The position numbers and the translations under genes are program-made. A model generated the notes under the pieces. That model saw only the letters and a list, made by a program, of their open reading frames with translations, was not told the origin of the DNA and did no database searches. Of a DNA stretch of 64,000 nucleotides, positions 25,789 through 35,192 are shown piece after piece; the stretch's first letter is position 1, and the number at the start of each line of letters is the position of its first letter. Source of the stretch: Rhizobium tumorigenes. GTDB lineage: Bacteria; Pseudomonadota; Alphaproteobacteria; Rhizobiales; Rhizobiaceae. The stretch spans positions 248,001 through 312,000 of the forward strand of contig NZ_CP117256.1 in assembly GCF_003240565.2 (NCBI RefSeq). The letters run 5' to 3'.

Positions 25789-26563
25789 CCAAGTTCGCCC
25801 TTCTAGGCGCACAACGAACTGCGCACCCGAGCCAAACTCTAGCCAACAAGTGCCAGCGATCAATTTCGGATATTTGCCGAGCTTCTAAGATCGCCGACGG
25901 AATCGAAAGTCTTCGGCTTCTCAAGCCTCTGGTCAGGCGTGGCGTTCAAGGGCGCGGACCGTCGCATCGACCTGCGGCTCTCGGCTCCGGACCAGATCAC
26001 CGACTATTCGAGCCGGGCCCGGACGCATTGTTCAGCCAAGAGTGAGGTAGCCAGTATTTAGAAAAACGCCGTAATCTTAGTCGGGCCGAACACCGGTGTT
26101 CCGTCCGGCGTTATCGTTCATTGGCCGCAATAGAAGGTGACTTCGGACATCGCCGCCGGGAAAACTTCTGGCGACCGTGCGTTCGCACGTGGCAGGGCGT
26201 CCTTCGCCAAGATCGGTGGCGTGGCCGTAGATTTCGGCCATGCCTCCGAGCGGCATGCGATCGCCAACTCAGGTGATGGCGATCCTGTGGGTTTTCCTCG
26301 GGTCGAAATCAACAAATGAAAAAATCGCATGTGCAACACCGGGGTGTGATCTGTCTTGTCGATAGCCCCTTCTAAGCGGGGATAGGGGCTTATTCACCCA
26401 GCTCAGTTCCGAAACCGCACGCTCTGGAAGCCTGTTTGCCAAAACCGCTCCCTCTGGCGACATCCTTTCCCGCGAGTGCAAATCGCAAGATCACCACCCG
26501 GGCAAGAAACGACGTCCCTCAAGCGACTACCAGTCTGACTACAACTAGAGCTTGCTCAGAACC
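25789..26563. other. Stretch without an intact gene, possible gene fragments
   Basis: Plus-strand text near 25905-26060 reads ESKVFGFSSLWSGVAFKG then ADRRIDLRLSAPDQITDYS, protein-like but without start or recognised family, so probably a remnant. The stretch 26118-26340 also has uniform codon-like composition on both strands. Nothing complete is supported. It separates the MATE gene from the convergent TetR-EmrAB set. Confidence 0.35.
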
Positions 26564-27217
26564 TCAAGCGAACCCGCATCCCCGAAGAAAGAAATCGACT
26601 GATTTCCTGGCCCGGGCGATCGCCGCGTCCCTGTTCGGGGGCCGCCCGCCGAGGGTATCCTGAATCATCGGCCCTTGGATGAGGTAATAGAACTGATCCG
26701 CTAAAAAAACCGCGTCCTCGACGCCGCCGTTGTATAGAAGAGAGCTTAGCCGATCTCGGGAGTGCTTTCTTCCGGCAGCTTCGGCGATTCGCATCAGTTC
26801 GGGAAACTTTCTCGCCTCTCTGTGAACTAGGAAATACAGCGCCAGCACTTGCGTATCCAGAAACGCATCGACCAGCTTCTCGGCGACCGTATGAAGCTCT
26901 TCAGAAAGCGTCTTGCCTCCAAGCCGCGACAACTCGGCCGGGGGCCGCCGCTGTTTTGTGAAGTCGATGATAACCGCTTCGAACAGGTCGGCTTTCGTGG
27001 CGAAGCGCGTATACAGTGTTCTCTTAGAGCATTTCGCCAGCGCGGCAATGTCATCCGTGCTCGTGCCCTCGTACCCCCTGTCGAGGAACAGGACCTGAGC
27101 CGCGGCGACGATCTCCGCCGTCAAATTCGCCTCGTTTCCCTTAGCGGGACGCCCTCTTGAACGTGGGCTTGCCTGGGAGCTCTTTGCGTCGTTGCCACTA
27201 TTGACCGTAATTTTCAT
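26564..27217 (-). CDS. TetR-family regulator of the adjacent EmrAB-type pump
   Basis: A 217-residue TetR repressor. The helix-turn-helix covers about residues 30-75 (LTAEIVAAAQVLFLDRGYEG, then TSTDDIAALAKCSKRTLYTRF); the rest is the all-helical ligand and dimer domain, ending in a TetR_C-like FLADQFYYLIQGPMI stretch. The N-terminus (residues 1-28) is Ser/Arg/Pro-rich and longer than average. ATG 27215-27217 has AGGAGA upstream. It lies 58 bases after the exporter gene on the same strand, so it is the third gene of the emrA-emrB-tetR transcription unit, a common autoregulated layout. Confidence 0.9.
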   Translation of the reverse strand: MKITVNSGNDAKSSQASPRSRGRPAKGNEANLTAEIVAAAQVLFLDRGYEGTSTDDIAALAKCSKRTLYTRFATKADLFEAVIIDFTKQRRPPAELSRLGGKTLSEELHTVAEKLVDAFLDTQVLALYFLVHREARKFPELMRIAEAAGRKHSRDRLSSLLYNGGVEDAVFLADQFYYLIQGPMIQDTLGGRPPNRDAAIARARKSVDFFLRGCGFA

Positions 27218-27275
27218 CGTCTCCTGTTCGTATCGACATCCTGAAGGTTCCTCATGACGGCACCGATCGCAATGC

Positions 27276-28835
27276 TCAGTGCATCGCCGCTGCAGGTGCG
27301 CGCTGAATCGGTCTCAGGATAAACACCAGCGGTGTGATGACCAGAAGGGAGATGGCGAAGAAGTAGAACATGTCGTTGAACGCCATGACGGTGGCCTCAC
27401 GAATCATTACCTGAAAAATGTTGACGGTGGAGAGCTGGACAGATTGCGGATCACTCCCGGACTGAAGCACACGCTCCTGGACAATGAGGGAATTGGCGGT
27501 TACCGACTCGATCAAACGCTGCGTGTGAAGCGAGGTCTGACGGTCTAGCAGGGTACCGATCAGGGCAAGACCAACGGAACCACCGAGGTTACGGGCGGCC
27601 GTGTATATTCCTGCGGCGTCCTGCGCCTGTTCGCGGGGCACGGAACGCGTCATGGCCTGATTGAGGAAGATAAGCGTGAAAGCTTGCCCGAATCCGCGAA
27701 GCAACTGCGAGAAATTGAAGTCGCCCCCATCGGCGCCCGCGGTTAGGCCCGTATCCACATAACAGCTCACAGAATAGCACATCAGTCCGAATACGATCGC
27801 TATCCTAAGGTCGAGCTTTCTGGTCAGAAGCGGGAAGAGCGGGATGATCATCAGCATCGGAAGACCGCTAAGGAGGACGACCATGCCCGACTGGAGTGCA
27901 TTGTATCCGCTGATGCGTGCAAGAAACTGCGGTATCAAATAGGTTATCCCATAGAGCGAGGCACCGGTCACGACCGCCATGACAATGACACTCCCAAATG
28001 ATCTCTGAAACAGGATGCCGAGGCGGATGACGGGTCTTTCCGCGGTCAACTGACCCACGACAAGCATAAGCAGTCCAAACAGCGCAAATCCCGTCAGCAG
28101 TACGATAACCGAGGACTCGAACCAGCTTTCTCTCTGCCCGTCCTCGAGAACGACAGTAAGGCATCCCAGGAACATTGGCAGCCCGACGATACCCAGCCAA
28201 TCCGCTTTCAGCAGTAATTCTAGACTGGTCCTCGCAGGCGGTAGTCCAAGGGTGAGAAGCAGAAGCAGGCCGACGCCTACGGGGAGATTAAGAAAAAACG
28301 CATAGTGCCAGCTGGCGTTCTCTGTAAGCCATCCACCAAGTACAGGGCCTGCGATGGGCCCCATGACAGCGGTGATCCCGAACAGGGCGATGCCGACTGG
28401 CTGCTGGTCTGGCGGCAGCCGCAGAGCGATGATGGTCATGGCGGTCGGTATCATAGCGCCTCCGGTAAACCCCTGGCCGACGCGTCCCGCCACCATCATT
28501 CCGAGAGACGTCGAAAAACCGCAAGCCATCGAGAAACAGATGAACAGTGACGTCATCACCAGCAGGAACTTCCGGAGGCCGAGAAGGTCGGTGAACCAGC
28601 CAGAAAGCGGGATCATGACGATCTCCGCCACGAGGTAGGCGGTGGCGATCCATGTGCCTTCCGATCCACTCGCGCCAATTTCACCCTGTATTTGGGGCAG
28701 AGCGGAGTTGGTAATCGAAACGTCCAGCGTCGCCATCAACGCACCGACTATACCCGCGGTGACGGCGGTCCATGCCGCTGCATCCGCTTTTTCGAGCGGT
28801 TTAACGGCCTCGCCATCCACTGTCGTGATGCTCAT
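27276..28835 (-). CDS. EmrB/QacA-type DHA2 MFS multidrug exporter
   Basis: A 519-residue major facilitator with fourteen membrane segments. Early motifs are ATLDVSITNSALPQIQGE (motif D1 region, about 36-53) and GWFTDLLGLRKFLL (motif A, about 79-92); the central long helices and a C-terminal FAISLLVITPLVFIL segment fit DHA2. It works with the EmrA-type adaptor whose gene overlaps it by four bases (ATGA), and probably with an outer-membrane factor encoded elsewhere, to extrude hydrophobic compounds by proton antiport. The TetR gene follows. No damage seen. Confidence 0.94.
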   Translation of the reverse strand: MSITTVDGEAVKPLEKADAAAWTAVTAGIVGALMATLDVSITNSALPQIQGEIGASGSEGTWIATAYLVAEIVMIPLSGWFTDLLGLRKFLLVMTSLFICFSMACGFSTSLGMMVAGRVGQGFTGGAMIPTAMTIIALRLPPDQQPVGIALFGITAVMGPIAGPVLGGWLTENASWHYAFFLNLPVGVGLLLLLTLGLPPARTSLELLLKADWLGIVGLPMFLGCLTVVLEDGQRESWFESSVIVLLTGFALFGLLMLVVGQLTAERPVIRLGILFQRSFGSVIVMAVVTGASLYGITYLIPQFLARISGYNALQSGMVVLLSGLPMLMIIPLFPLLTRKLDLRIAIVFGLMCYSVSCYVDTGLTAGADGGDFNFSQLLRGFGQAFTLIFLNQAMTRSVPREQAQDAAGIYTAARNLGGSVGLALIGTLLDRQTSLHTQRLIESVTANSLIVQERVLQSGSDPQSVQLSTVNIFQVMIREATVMAFNDMFYFFAISLLVITPLVFILRPIQRAPAAAMH

Positions 28836-29995
28836 TGTCCGACCTCGACGGCTTCGCCTTTCCCATAGCAGCTACCGCGGGTATCCACCTCGACACTGAC
28901 GGAAAGTCCGGGAACTAGCAGCTTTGGTGGGTTTGCATTGGCCTCAATCTTGATGCGGACGGGAATGCGCTGAACGATCTTTGTGAAGTTGCCTGTGGCG
29001 TTTTCGGTCGGGATCAGGGCGAACTGCGCGCCCGTCCCAGGCGAGAAGCTCTCGACTTCGCCATCGAGGGTGCCGGAGCTAATGGCGTCGACGCTGATGT
29101 GAGCGGGCTGTCCCACACGCATCATTTCGACCTGCGTCTCCTTGAAGTTGGCAACGAGGTAGATGTCGTTGACGGGAACGATAGTCATTAGCCGCATGCC
29201 CGCAGAGACGTACTGCCCGATGTTGACCGACTTGTCGCCGACGACACCCGCAATCGGCGCGGTGATCTCGGTAGCATCAAGATTTAGCTGGGCGGTTGCC
29301 AGCTGCGCTTCGGACTGCCTCACGGCCGCCTCCACCTGTTTGACAGCGGCTTCGGTGGTGTTGATGGCCTCTTTGGCAGACTCTAGTGACGCCTCGGAGA
29401 CTTTGACCTGCGCAGCCTGCTGGTCACGCTGACTCGTATAAGTGGCTATCTGCTCGTTGGACGTCGCGCCTGAGCGGCCGAGCGACTGATAGCGGTCGAC
29501 CTGGCTCTGGGCGAACCGCGCCTGGGTCCTTACCGAGATAAGCTGGGCTTCAGCCTGACCGACTGCGGATATCTGCTGCTTCGCTTCGGCCAGCGCTCTG
29601 GCGAGGTCCGCCTTGGAGGACTCGACACCCGCCTGCGCCTGCGCGACCTTGGCCTGATAGTCTTGGGGTCTGATTTCCAGGAGCCTGTCGCCGACAGCGA
29701 CCCTCTGGTTCGCGACCACGTACAAGTGTTCGACATATCCCTGGACCTTAGGGGACACCGCCGTCTGGTCGGCCTGTAGGAACGCATCGTTGGTTGACTG
29801 CAGAAAGCGGCCGACTGTCCAGTAGTGGAAGAACCAAATGGAGCCGCCGACAACCGCCACGAGGGCGACGATCAGGAGGATGCGTTTAATCAGCCGCCTC
29901 TCTTCTGGCGATTTAGTCGGCGGGGAGAGGTCTCCGGGCTGTTCTTCGGAAACGTCGCCTTCGTTTTCGACCCGCATTGCACTCGCTTTTGCCAC
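28832..29995 (-). CDS. EmrA/HlyD-family membrane fusion protein
   Basis: A 387-residue periplasmic adaptor anchored by one N-terminal membrane helix (about 37-57, ILLIVALVAVVGGSIWFFHY). A biotinyl-lipoyl half-motif (VSPKVQGYVEHLYVVANQRV, about 85-104) is followed by a long coiled-coil hairpin (about 125-245) and the second lipoyl half (LDATEITAPIAGVVGDKSV). The first start is GTG 29993-29995; ATG 29977 is an alternative. Its stop overlaps the exporter start. It is the first gene of the unit, and the 25 bases upstream contain an AT-rich, partly symmetric TACTATATAGT element that could be the TetR operator. Confidence 0.92.
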   Translation of the reverse strand: MAKASAMRVENEGDVSEEQPGDLSPPTKSPEERRLIKRILLIVALVAVVGGSIWFFHYWTVGRFLQSTNDAFLQADQTAVSPKVQGYVEHLYVVANQRVAVGDRLLEIRPQDYQAKVAQAQAGVESSKADLARALAEAKQQISAVGQAEAQLISVRTQARFAQSQVDRYQSLGRSGATSNEQIATYTSQRDQQAAQVKVSEASLESAKEAINTTEAAVKQVEAAVRQSEAQLATAQLNLDATEITAPIAGVVGDKSVNIGQYVSAGMRLMTIVPVNDIYLVANFKETQVEMMRVGQPAHISVDAISSGTLDGEVESFSPGTGAQFALIPTENATGNFTKIVQRIPVRIKIEANANPPKLLVPGLSVSVEVDTRGSCYGKGEAVEVGQ

Positions 29996-30555
29996 TACCT
30001 GATCACTCCATCACTTTAATGGTACTATATAGTTTATTTAATCGCGATGGAAATTCCCGCTGGCGACATGCGGCACTCTTCAGAGCTTTTTGGGAAGAAA
30101 GGCGAAAAAAGGCGCCGCAAACTGCGGGGGCAGAGAAAGGCGATAGCCTTCAGGAGATATCAGAACTGCTTGCGGCAGCCGATCGTGATCGTGTTACTCT
30201 CGAATCGGGGGTGAACGAATAATCAACGCGAGCCGTGAGTTGAAGCTGTCAGCCGCCGTATAATGATATCCTGTATCCAGCATGGGCTTTCGAATAACGC
30301 CGCCCTAGCGAACACGCTCTGCAGATTGATGCTGACGCTGGCGTCGAGAGGCACTGACAACCTGATCATGCGCGAATCGCTGCCCGAACTTGCCGATGAC
30401 CCGCACGACAATGGGATCATCAGCAGCGTGATGCTGCCGGTTGGAAGCGGCCTCGAAGTCAGTCGCTACGACCCGGACTAAAGCTATATGAGGCTTTTTG
30501 TCAAACCCACGTGAGCCTGCTTGCGGGAGACAACAGCCCGACGAGGCTGGATGGA
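29996..30555. other. Intergenic region between the EmrAB operon and the peptide-export cassette
   Basis: Holds the EmrA promoter side: TACTATATAGT at about 30022-30032 is nearly self-complementary. Plus-strand text 30067-30222 (FRAFWEERRKKAPQTAG, ending TLESGVNE) and 30360-30481 (ESLPELADDPHDNG, ending MLPVGSGLEVSRYDPD) look like gene remnants; the second resembles the end of an O-methyltransferase-type protein. No intact gene is supported. Confidence 0.4.
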
Positions 30556-30580
30556 CCGGCAGCCGGGAAGCGGCTGCCGG
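30556..30580. terminator. Hairpin downstream of the peptide precursor gene
   Basis: CCGGCAGCC and GGCTGCCGG form a perfect 9-bp stem around a 7-base loop, 22 bases past the peptide gene stop on the minus strand. There is no T-run, so it may be a transcript-protecting or Rho-assisted hairpin rather than a classical terminator. Confidence 0.55.
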
Positions 30581-30601
30581 AATTCATGCGATCAGAGGCG
30601 T

Positions 30602-30841
30602 TTAGCTAGCAAACGAGCTATTGAAGTTGAAGCCGCCAGACGCGTTGCTGAACGAGAATGTTCCAGCCTTCTGTACAACTTCAGCCGGCAGCGATGCCGA
30701 AAACGTGCCTGACTTCGAACCGAAGGTGTAGCTGCCGCTGACAGCACCATCGGCACCGATGGTGACCGTGGAAGCGACCGTGGAGGCGCCGCCGCTCACG
30801 AGATCCAGCTGGGCGATGTCGAGTTCGATGATGTTGTTCAT
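30602..30841 (-). CDS. Double-glycine-leader secreted peptide precursor
   Basis: A 79-residue precursor whose first 18 residues, MNNIIELDIAQLDLVSGG, match the GG-leader consensus: Leu at -12, Leu at -7, Val at -4 and Gly-Gly at -2/-1. The predicted mature peptide has 61 residues, no cysteine, and is rich in Ser, Gly, Ala, Thr and Phe with repeated GTFSASL / GTFSFSN elements suggesting beta structure. AAAGGAG lies seven bases before the ATG. It follows the HlyD gene by 61 bases on the same strand, so the peptide is the obvious cargo of the adaptor and peptidase-ABC exporter. Bacteriocin, signal or adhesive peptide are all possible. No immunity gene was identified. Confidence 0.85.
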   Translation of the reverse strand: MNNIIELDIAQLDLVSGGASTVASTVTIGADGAVSGSYTFGSKSGTFSASLPAEVVQKAGTFSFSNASGGFNFNSSFAS

Positions 30842-30902
30842 GTTAGTCTCCTTTCAGGTTGGGTTGGGGGGTGGCCTGCCTGGCCTTCCCCTCCTTCAGT
30901 CA

Positions 30903-32138
30903 TCACCGGCTGCCTATGGCCATCAGAGGGTCCAATATCCAGTCGGTGAAGTGTCGGCGATCTGTGACGATATCGCCGATTAGGGTCATACCGGGGGTCA
31001 GCGGACGCTCTTCGCCATACGCGGCGATGCTGGTGCGCTCGAGGCTGACTGTGACCCGGTAGACGGGAGCTGTAAGGGCGATGGGAGCCAGAAGCTCACC
31101 CTCGCGATAGGTTGCGCGGGAGACCTGAACGACATGTCCCAAAAGCATCCCGAAACGCTGATATGGAAAGGCATCGACCTTGAGCCGTACCTCCTGCCCT
31201 GGCTGGATAAGGCCAGCAGCGCGCGGCGGAACGAGGAGATTGGCTTCGAGGTTGCTGCCACCAGGCACGAGGGCGGCAAGAGGCGATTGGACGATGGCAG
31301 TCTGCCCCGGCTGGGCCTGTAGCGCCGCAACCCGGCCGGCCACCGGCGCGACGACCACATAGGCGCGGTTGACCTGCAATTGGGCGAGGGATTGCTCAAG
31401 CTCGCTGCGAAGACCTTGTAGCTGAGCGAGCTTGTCGTCCCTTCCAGCCGGCAGGCTGGCCAATTGCGAGCGGGCATCGACAAGATCGCCTTGCCGCTGT
31501 TCCTTTTGCCGCTCCAGTTCGTGGATGACGCTCTCCTGGGCAAAGATCTGCTGCTGGCGGCGCGATAGTTCAAAACGCGTGCCGCCGCCATTGACCTGGA
31601 GCTTGGCATAGTGGCCGGTATCGTCTGTTTGCAGGGCTTGCAGCCCGCGTTCCGACTCCAGACGTTGCTCCTGGCTCGCCAGTTCACTGCCCAGTCCTTC
31701 GACACGGGAAGACAGGCGCCGCTCCTCCTGGTCAAAGCGGGTGTTGGATGCCTTGATCTGTGTGTCGATGGACTGGATACGGGCTTGCGTCTCGATCCGC
31801 AATTTTTCACCAACCGTGCCGTCAGCGCCGGTCATCTCCAGCGACAGCTCCACCATCGGCTGCCCCTGGGTGACCTGGTCTCCCTCATGGACGAGCACGC
31901 GTGTTACCGTACCGCCCCTGGCGGCGTAGATCTGCGCCAGGCCGCCAGTCGGGGCGATGTAGCCCTGCACCGTCTCCTTGCGCGCATAGGTACCAGTCAT
32001 GAGATAGGCCGCACCGACGACAACGAGGCAGCCGAGGACGGCCGTCATCATCCCGTGGCTCACCGGTTGTGCGATCATCACCTCCCCGCCAATGCGGCGG
32101 CGATGTTCAGTGGCTTCGGTGCGGAACAAGGTACTCAT
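30903..32138 (-). CDS. HlyD/CvaA-family adaptor for peptide export
   Basis: A 411-residue membrane fusion protein with one N-terminal membrane helix (about 30-52) after a short cytoplasmic tail. A lipoyl half-motif (ARGGTVTRVLVHEGDQVTQG, about 73-92) and its partner (VVAPVAGRVAALQAQPGQ, about 257-274) flank a long coiled coil (about 115-250). It belongs to the CvaA/MchE group that links GG-peptidase ABC exporters to an outer-membrane TolC-type channel. Its ATG overlaps the exporter stop by four bases, and the peptide gene follows, giving exporter-adaptor-cargo order. Confidence 0.92.
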   Translation of the reverse strand: MSTLFRTEATEHRRRIGGEVMIAQPVSHGMMTAVLGCLVVVGAAYLMTGTYARKETVQGYIAPTGGLAQIYAARGGTVTRVLVHEGDQVTQGQPMVELSLEMTGADGTVGEKLRIETQARIQSIDTQIKASNTRFDQEERRLSSRVEGLGSELASQEQRLESERGLQALQTDDTGHYAKLQVNGGGTRFELSRRQQQIFAQESVIHELERQKEQRQGDLVDARSQLASLPAGRDDKLAQLQGLRSELEQSLAQLQVNRAYVVVAPVAGRVAALQAQPGQTAIVQSPLAALVPGGSNLEANLLVPPRAAGLIQPGQEVRLKVDAFPYQRFGMLLGHVVQVSRATYREGELLAPIALTAPVYRVTVSLERTSIAAYGEERPLTPGMTLIGDIVTDRRHFTDWILDPLMAIGSR

Positions 32139-34315
32139 GGCACCACCTGCAGAGGCTGTGCCGGCACGTCGCGCTTCAGCTCGCGTATATTGCCGTTCTC
32201 GACTGCGAAGACGCGGGCAGCTCCCTCGATGGCTCCGGCGCGATGTGCGACCATCACTTGGGTGATACGGAGCTTGCTCAGCGATTGCATGAGGCGGCGC
32301 TCCGACAGAACGTCCAGGTTGGCCGTCCCCTCGTCGAGGAACAATATGGACGGCTTGCGGTAAAGCGCACGGGCGAGGAGAGCTCGCTGCTGCTGCCCAC
32401 CCGACAGCGTCGATCCAAGATCGCCAACCAGGGTCATGTAGCCCATTGGCATACGCATGATTTCGTCATGAAGGCCAACGAGGCGGACGACTTCTTCGAC
32501 CCGCGCCATATCGATCTCAGGATCGAAAAAGGCGATGTTGTCGGCAATCGTCCCCGCAAAAAGCTGGTCGTCCTGCATCACCACACCAACCTTGGCTCGA
32601 TAGGCGCGCATCCCGAACGCCCCGAGCGGGAGACCGTCGACAAGCACCTCGCCTTCGCCCGCCGGATAGAGGCCCATCAACAATTTCAAGAGGGTAGACT
32701 TGCCGCCACCGGAAGGGCCAACAAAGACGACGGATTGCCCCGCCTCTATGGAGAGGGATACATCCTTGAGAACCCATGCCTCACGTTCGGCATAGCGAAA
32801 GGAGAGGTTGCGCACGAGGAGCGATCCGGCAAGGGGACGATCCTCGCGTGCTGCGGCATTGAGGGCGGGCTCGGGATCCTGATGAACGACATCGGCCAGG
32901 CGCTCGAGATGAAGGCCGATCATTCGAAATTTGAAATACTGATCGACGAGTGAAAACGCTGCCGTGCTGAACTGGCTCCGATAGGAAAGGAAAGCCAGCA
33001 GCATGCCGAGCGTCATCTCTCCCCTAATGATGCTGCCGGCGCCGAAATAGAAGACCAGAAGCATCTCGGCACCCGTCAGGAAGGATAGGCCTGCCGAGCC
33101 TTTGAGACTGATTTTCTGGACGCGTACATTGTTGTTGATGCTGTCGGCATAGGCATTTTGCCAGACACCGTGGCGTTCCAGTTCACGTCCGAACAGCTTG
33201 AATGCTCGCGCACCACGGATAGTTTCGAGGAGGATACCATCCACCTTGGCCTGGTACTGGATGCCTTCGTTGGTCAGGCTGCGAAGCCAAGGGAAAGTCC
33301 CCATTCGGATGCAAATGACTAGCGCCAGCGATGCCAGCACAATGCTTGCCAGATAGGGTGCGTAGATCAACATCACAGCCAGCGTGATGATCGCCATCAA
33401 ACCGTCCAGCGCGCCTGACACAAAGCCACCTGTCAGCAGATCCTGAACCGGTTGAAGGGAGTTGAAACGCGACAGGATATCGCCGAGACGACGTTTTTCA
33501 AACCACGGGACAGGAAGGCGCAAGGCATGGCGCAACAGATTGCCGCGCATCTGAAAGGTGAGAAGCGTGCTGAAGTGCATCTGCACGTACCCGCGCAACA
33601 AGGTCGTGGCGCTCTGGACCAGCAGCAGCAATCCCGCGCCGATGACTATGACGTTCAAGAGACTGAAATCACCTTTTGAGATGGCCTCGTCGACAATCAT
33701 CTGGTTGACCAGCGGCGACAGCAGAACAAAGAATTGCAACAGGGTGGAGAGCGCCAGGATCTGCAGCAGGCTCGGAATGAAGCCTGCGCTCCGGGACCAC
33801 AGGTCGGCCAGGCGCACCCGCTCGACCACCTTGCGTGTTCGGAAGGTGGTTGCCGGCGTGAGTTCCAGCGCTATCCCGGTAAAATGTTTCGATGCTTCGT
33901 TGAGGGAAAGCCGTCGCTGGCCGCTCGCGGGATCGTGGATGTCCACCCACCGGCCGGATGCATGCGTCAGCACGACGTAGTGCGACATATCCCAGTGGAG
34001 AATGCAGGGTGTCTTCAGCTTGCCGATATCTGCCATTTCCAGCTTCAGCGGCCGACTGGTCAGACCGAGATCGTCAGCGACGGCGATGAGCGTTTTCAGA
34101 GTCGTACCGTTTGCGGATGCAGCGTGGCGGCGGCGAAGTTCTGACAAAGTTGTCCGATGACCGTGAAAGCCGGCCACCATCACCAGGCACGCAAGCCCGC
34201 ATTCAGCGGCTTCGGATTGTAGCAGAGGCTCAATCCCGTAGCGTTTATGGAGGGCCGTGAGAAACAACTGACTATCTCGCTTTAGCGGTGGTGAAAAATG
34301 AGAAATGGGGTGCAA
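32135..34315 (-). CDS. C39-peptidase ABC exporter for GG-leader peptides (CvaB-like)
   Basis: A 726-residue peptidase-containing ABC exporter. The N-terminal C39 domain has the full catalytic set: Gln33 and Cys39 (LLQSEAAECGLACLV), His112 (MSHYVVL) and Asp128 (IHDPASG). It cleaves after the GG of the leader during export. Six membrane helices span about 160-430. The ATPase domain carries Walker A VGPSGGGKST, signature LSGGQQQRALLARAL and Walker B ILFLDEGTANLD. It heads the exporter-adaptor-peptide unit. No outer-membrane TolC-type gene is nearby, as is usual since a housekeeping copy can serve. All active-site residues are present, so it should be functional. Confidence 0.95.
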   Translation of the reverse strand: MHPISHFSPPLKRDSQLFLTALHKRYGIEPLLQSEAAECGLACLVMVAGFHGHRTTLSELRRRHAASANGTTLKTLIAVADDLGLTSRPLKLEMADIGKLKTPCILHWDMSHYVVLTHASGRWVDIHDPASGQRRLSLNEASKHFTGIALELTPATTFRTRKVVERVRLADLWSRSAGFIPSLLQILALSTLLQFFVLLSPLVNQMIVDEAISKGDFSLLNVIVIGAGLLLLVQSATTLLRGYVQMHFSTLLTFQMRGNLLRHALRLPVPWFEKRRLGDILSRFNSLQPVQDLLTGGFVSGALDGLMAIITLAVMLIYAPYLASIVLASLALVICIRMGTFPWLRSLTNEGIQYQAKVDGILLETIRGARAFKLFGRELERHGVWQNAYADSINNNVRVQKISLKGSAGLSFLTGAEMLLVFYFGAGSIIRGEMTLGMLLAFLSYRSQFSTAAFSLVDQYFKFRMIGLHLERLADVVHQDPEPALNAAAREDRPLAGSLLVRNLSFRYAEREAWVLKDVSLSIEAGQSVVFVGPSGGGKSTLLKLLMGLYPAGEGEVLVDGLPLGAFGMRAYRAKVGVVMQDDQLFAGTIADNIAFFDPEIDMARVEEVVRLVGLHDEIMRMPMGYMTLVGDLGSTLSGGQQQRALLARALYRKPSILFLDEGTANLDVLSERRLMQSLSKLRITQVMVAHRAGAIEGAARVFAVENGNIRELKRDVPAQPLQVVP

Positions 34316-35192
34316 TTTCCGACGAAAGCCCGGCCGTTATGCCGGCCGACGACCGTCCGCTCACGACAGGGCCGTCGACGAGTTTTCTGCACACGATGGT
34401 TAAAGTTCAGGAGATTTGGACTTTTAAATCCAGTTCAGAGCTCGCATCGGACCAAGGGCACTGACTGGTCCCGAGTTCCGTGAAGATGAGTGATGTAAGA
34501 CATACGACAAAGCTCCCTTGGATCGTTGTCGGCGCTTTATTCCCGGCACTCGTAATTCGTGCGTGGCAATCAAGCTGCCGTGTCCAAAGGTATGGCATGC
34601 CTCACTATTGAGTTGGGACTAGTTATATTGGGAGATGTTGCGGCGGCGCACTTTGCTGCCACAATCAAGATGATATCGGGCTCGAAGGAGGGGCCGAAGG
34701 CTCTGGCTGCGTAGCGGCAATCACGATGAGGCGTCTCATCCTGATCGCCGCGCTATACTCTGGCCCAGGGGGCGTAGAAGGCGACGTGACGGCCTACCTG
34801 CTCCGCATGCGCTACGGCCAGAAACATTGAAGCAAGATTTTCAGCCTTTTGCTTCGGCATCTTCAACTCCGAAGCCTTGCTGGCGCGCTCATTCTCGGCC
34901 GCGCACTGATCTCTGGCATTCATATGACAGTGTTGGGATTGCCTTTGGCATTGGCGGCGTGGTCGCGGCAAGTTTGCTGCTTCTGGCCAGCGGTTACCAT
35001 AGCTCGGGCGAGCAATGGGAAAGACATATGCGAAGACGTTCCTGATTCTAGTCGTTTGCCGATGCTTCGGCTGGCATTGTTATCGACAGCGGAGCAGACT
35101 AAAGTGGAAGTCAAGGGAGGCGTCATCGAGGAACGTCGCCGTTTTTCCATGAAGCTTATCCAGGACTGACCCCTGACTATGTGCCTAAGCCC
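34316..35192. other. Region upstream of the peptide exporter, no firm gene
   Basis: The promoter of the exporter unit must lie in 34316-34600. Short frames are present: plus-strand 34592-34714 (ACLTIELGLVILGDVAAAHF) and 34728-34829 (RRLILIAALYSGPGGVEG), and a plus-strand frame with one hydrophobic helix near 34930-34980. None has a convincing ribosome-binding site, so they are not called as genes. Some could be further short secreted peptides but none shows a GG leader. Confidence 0.4.

Noticed and set aside
34753..35169. Short frames upstream of the peptide exporter, considered as further secreted peptides
   Set aside because: None has a GG-leader pattern or a ribosome-binding site at proper distance.
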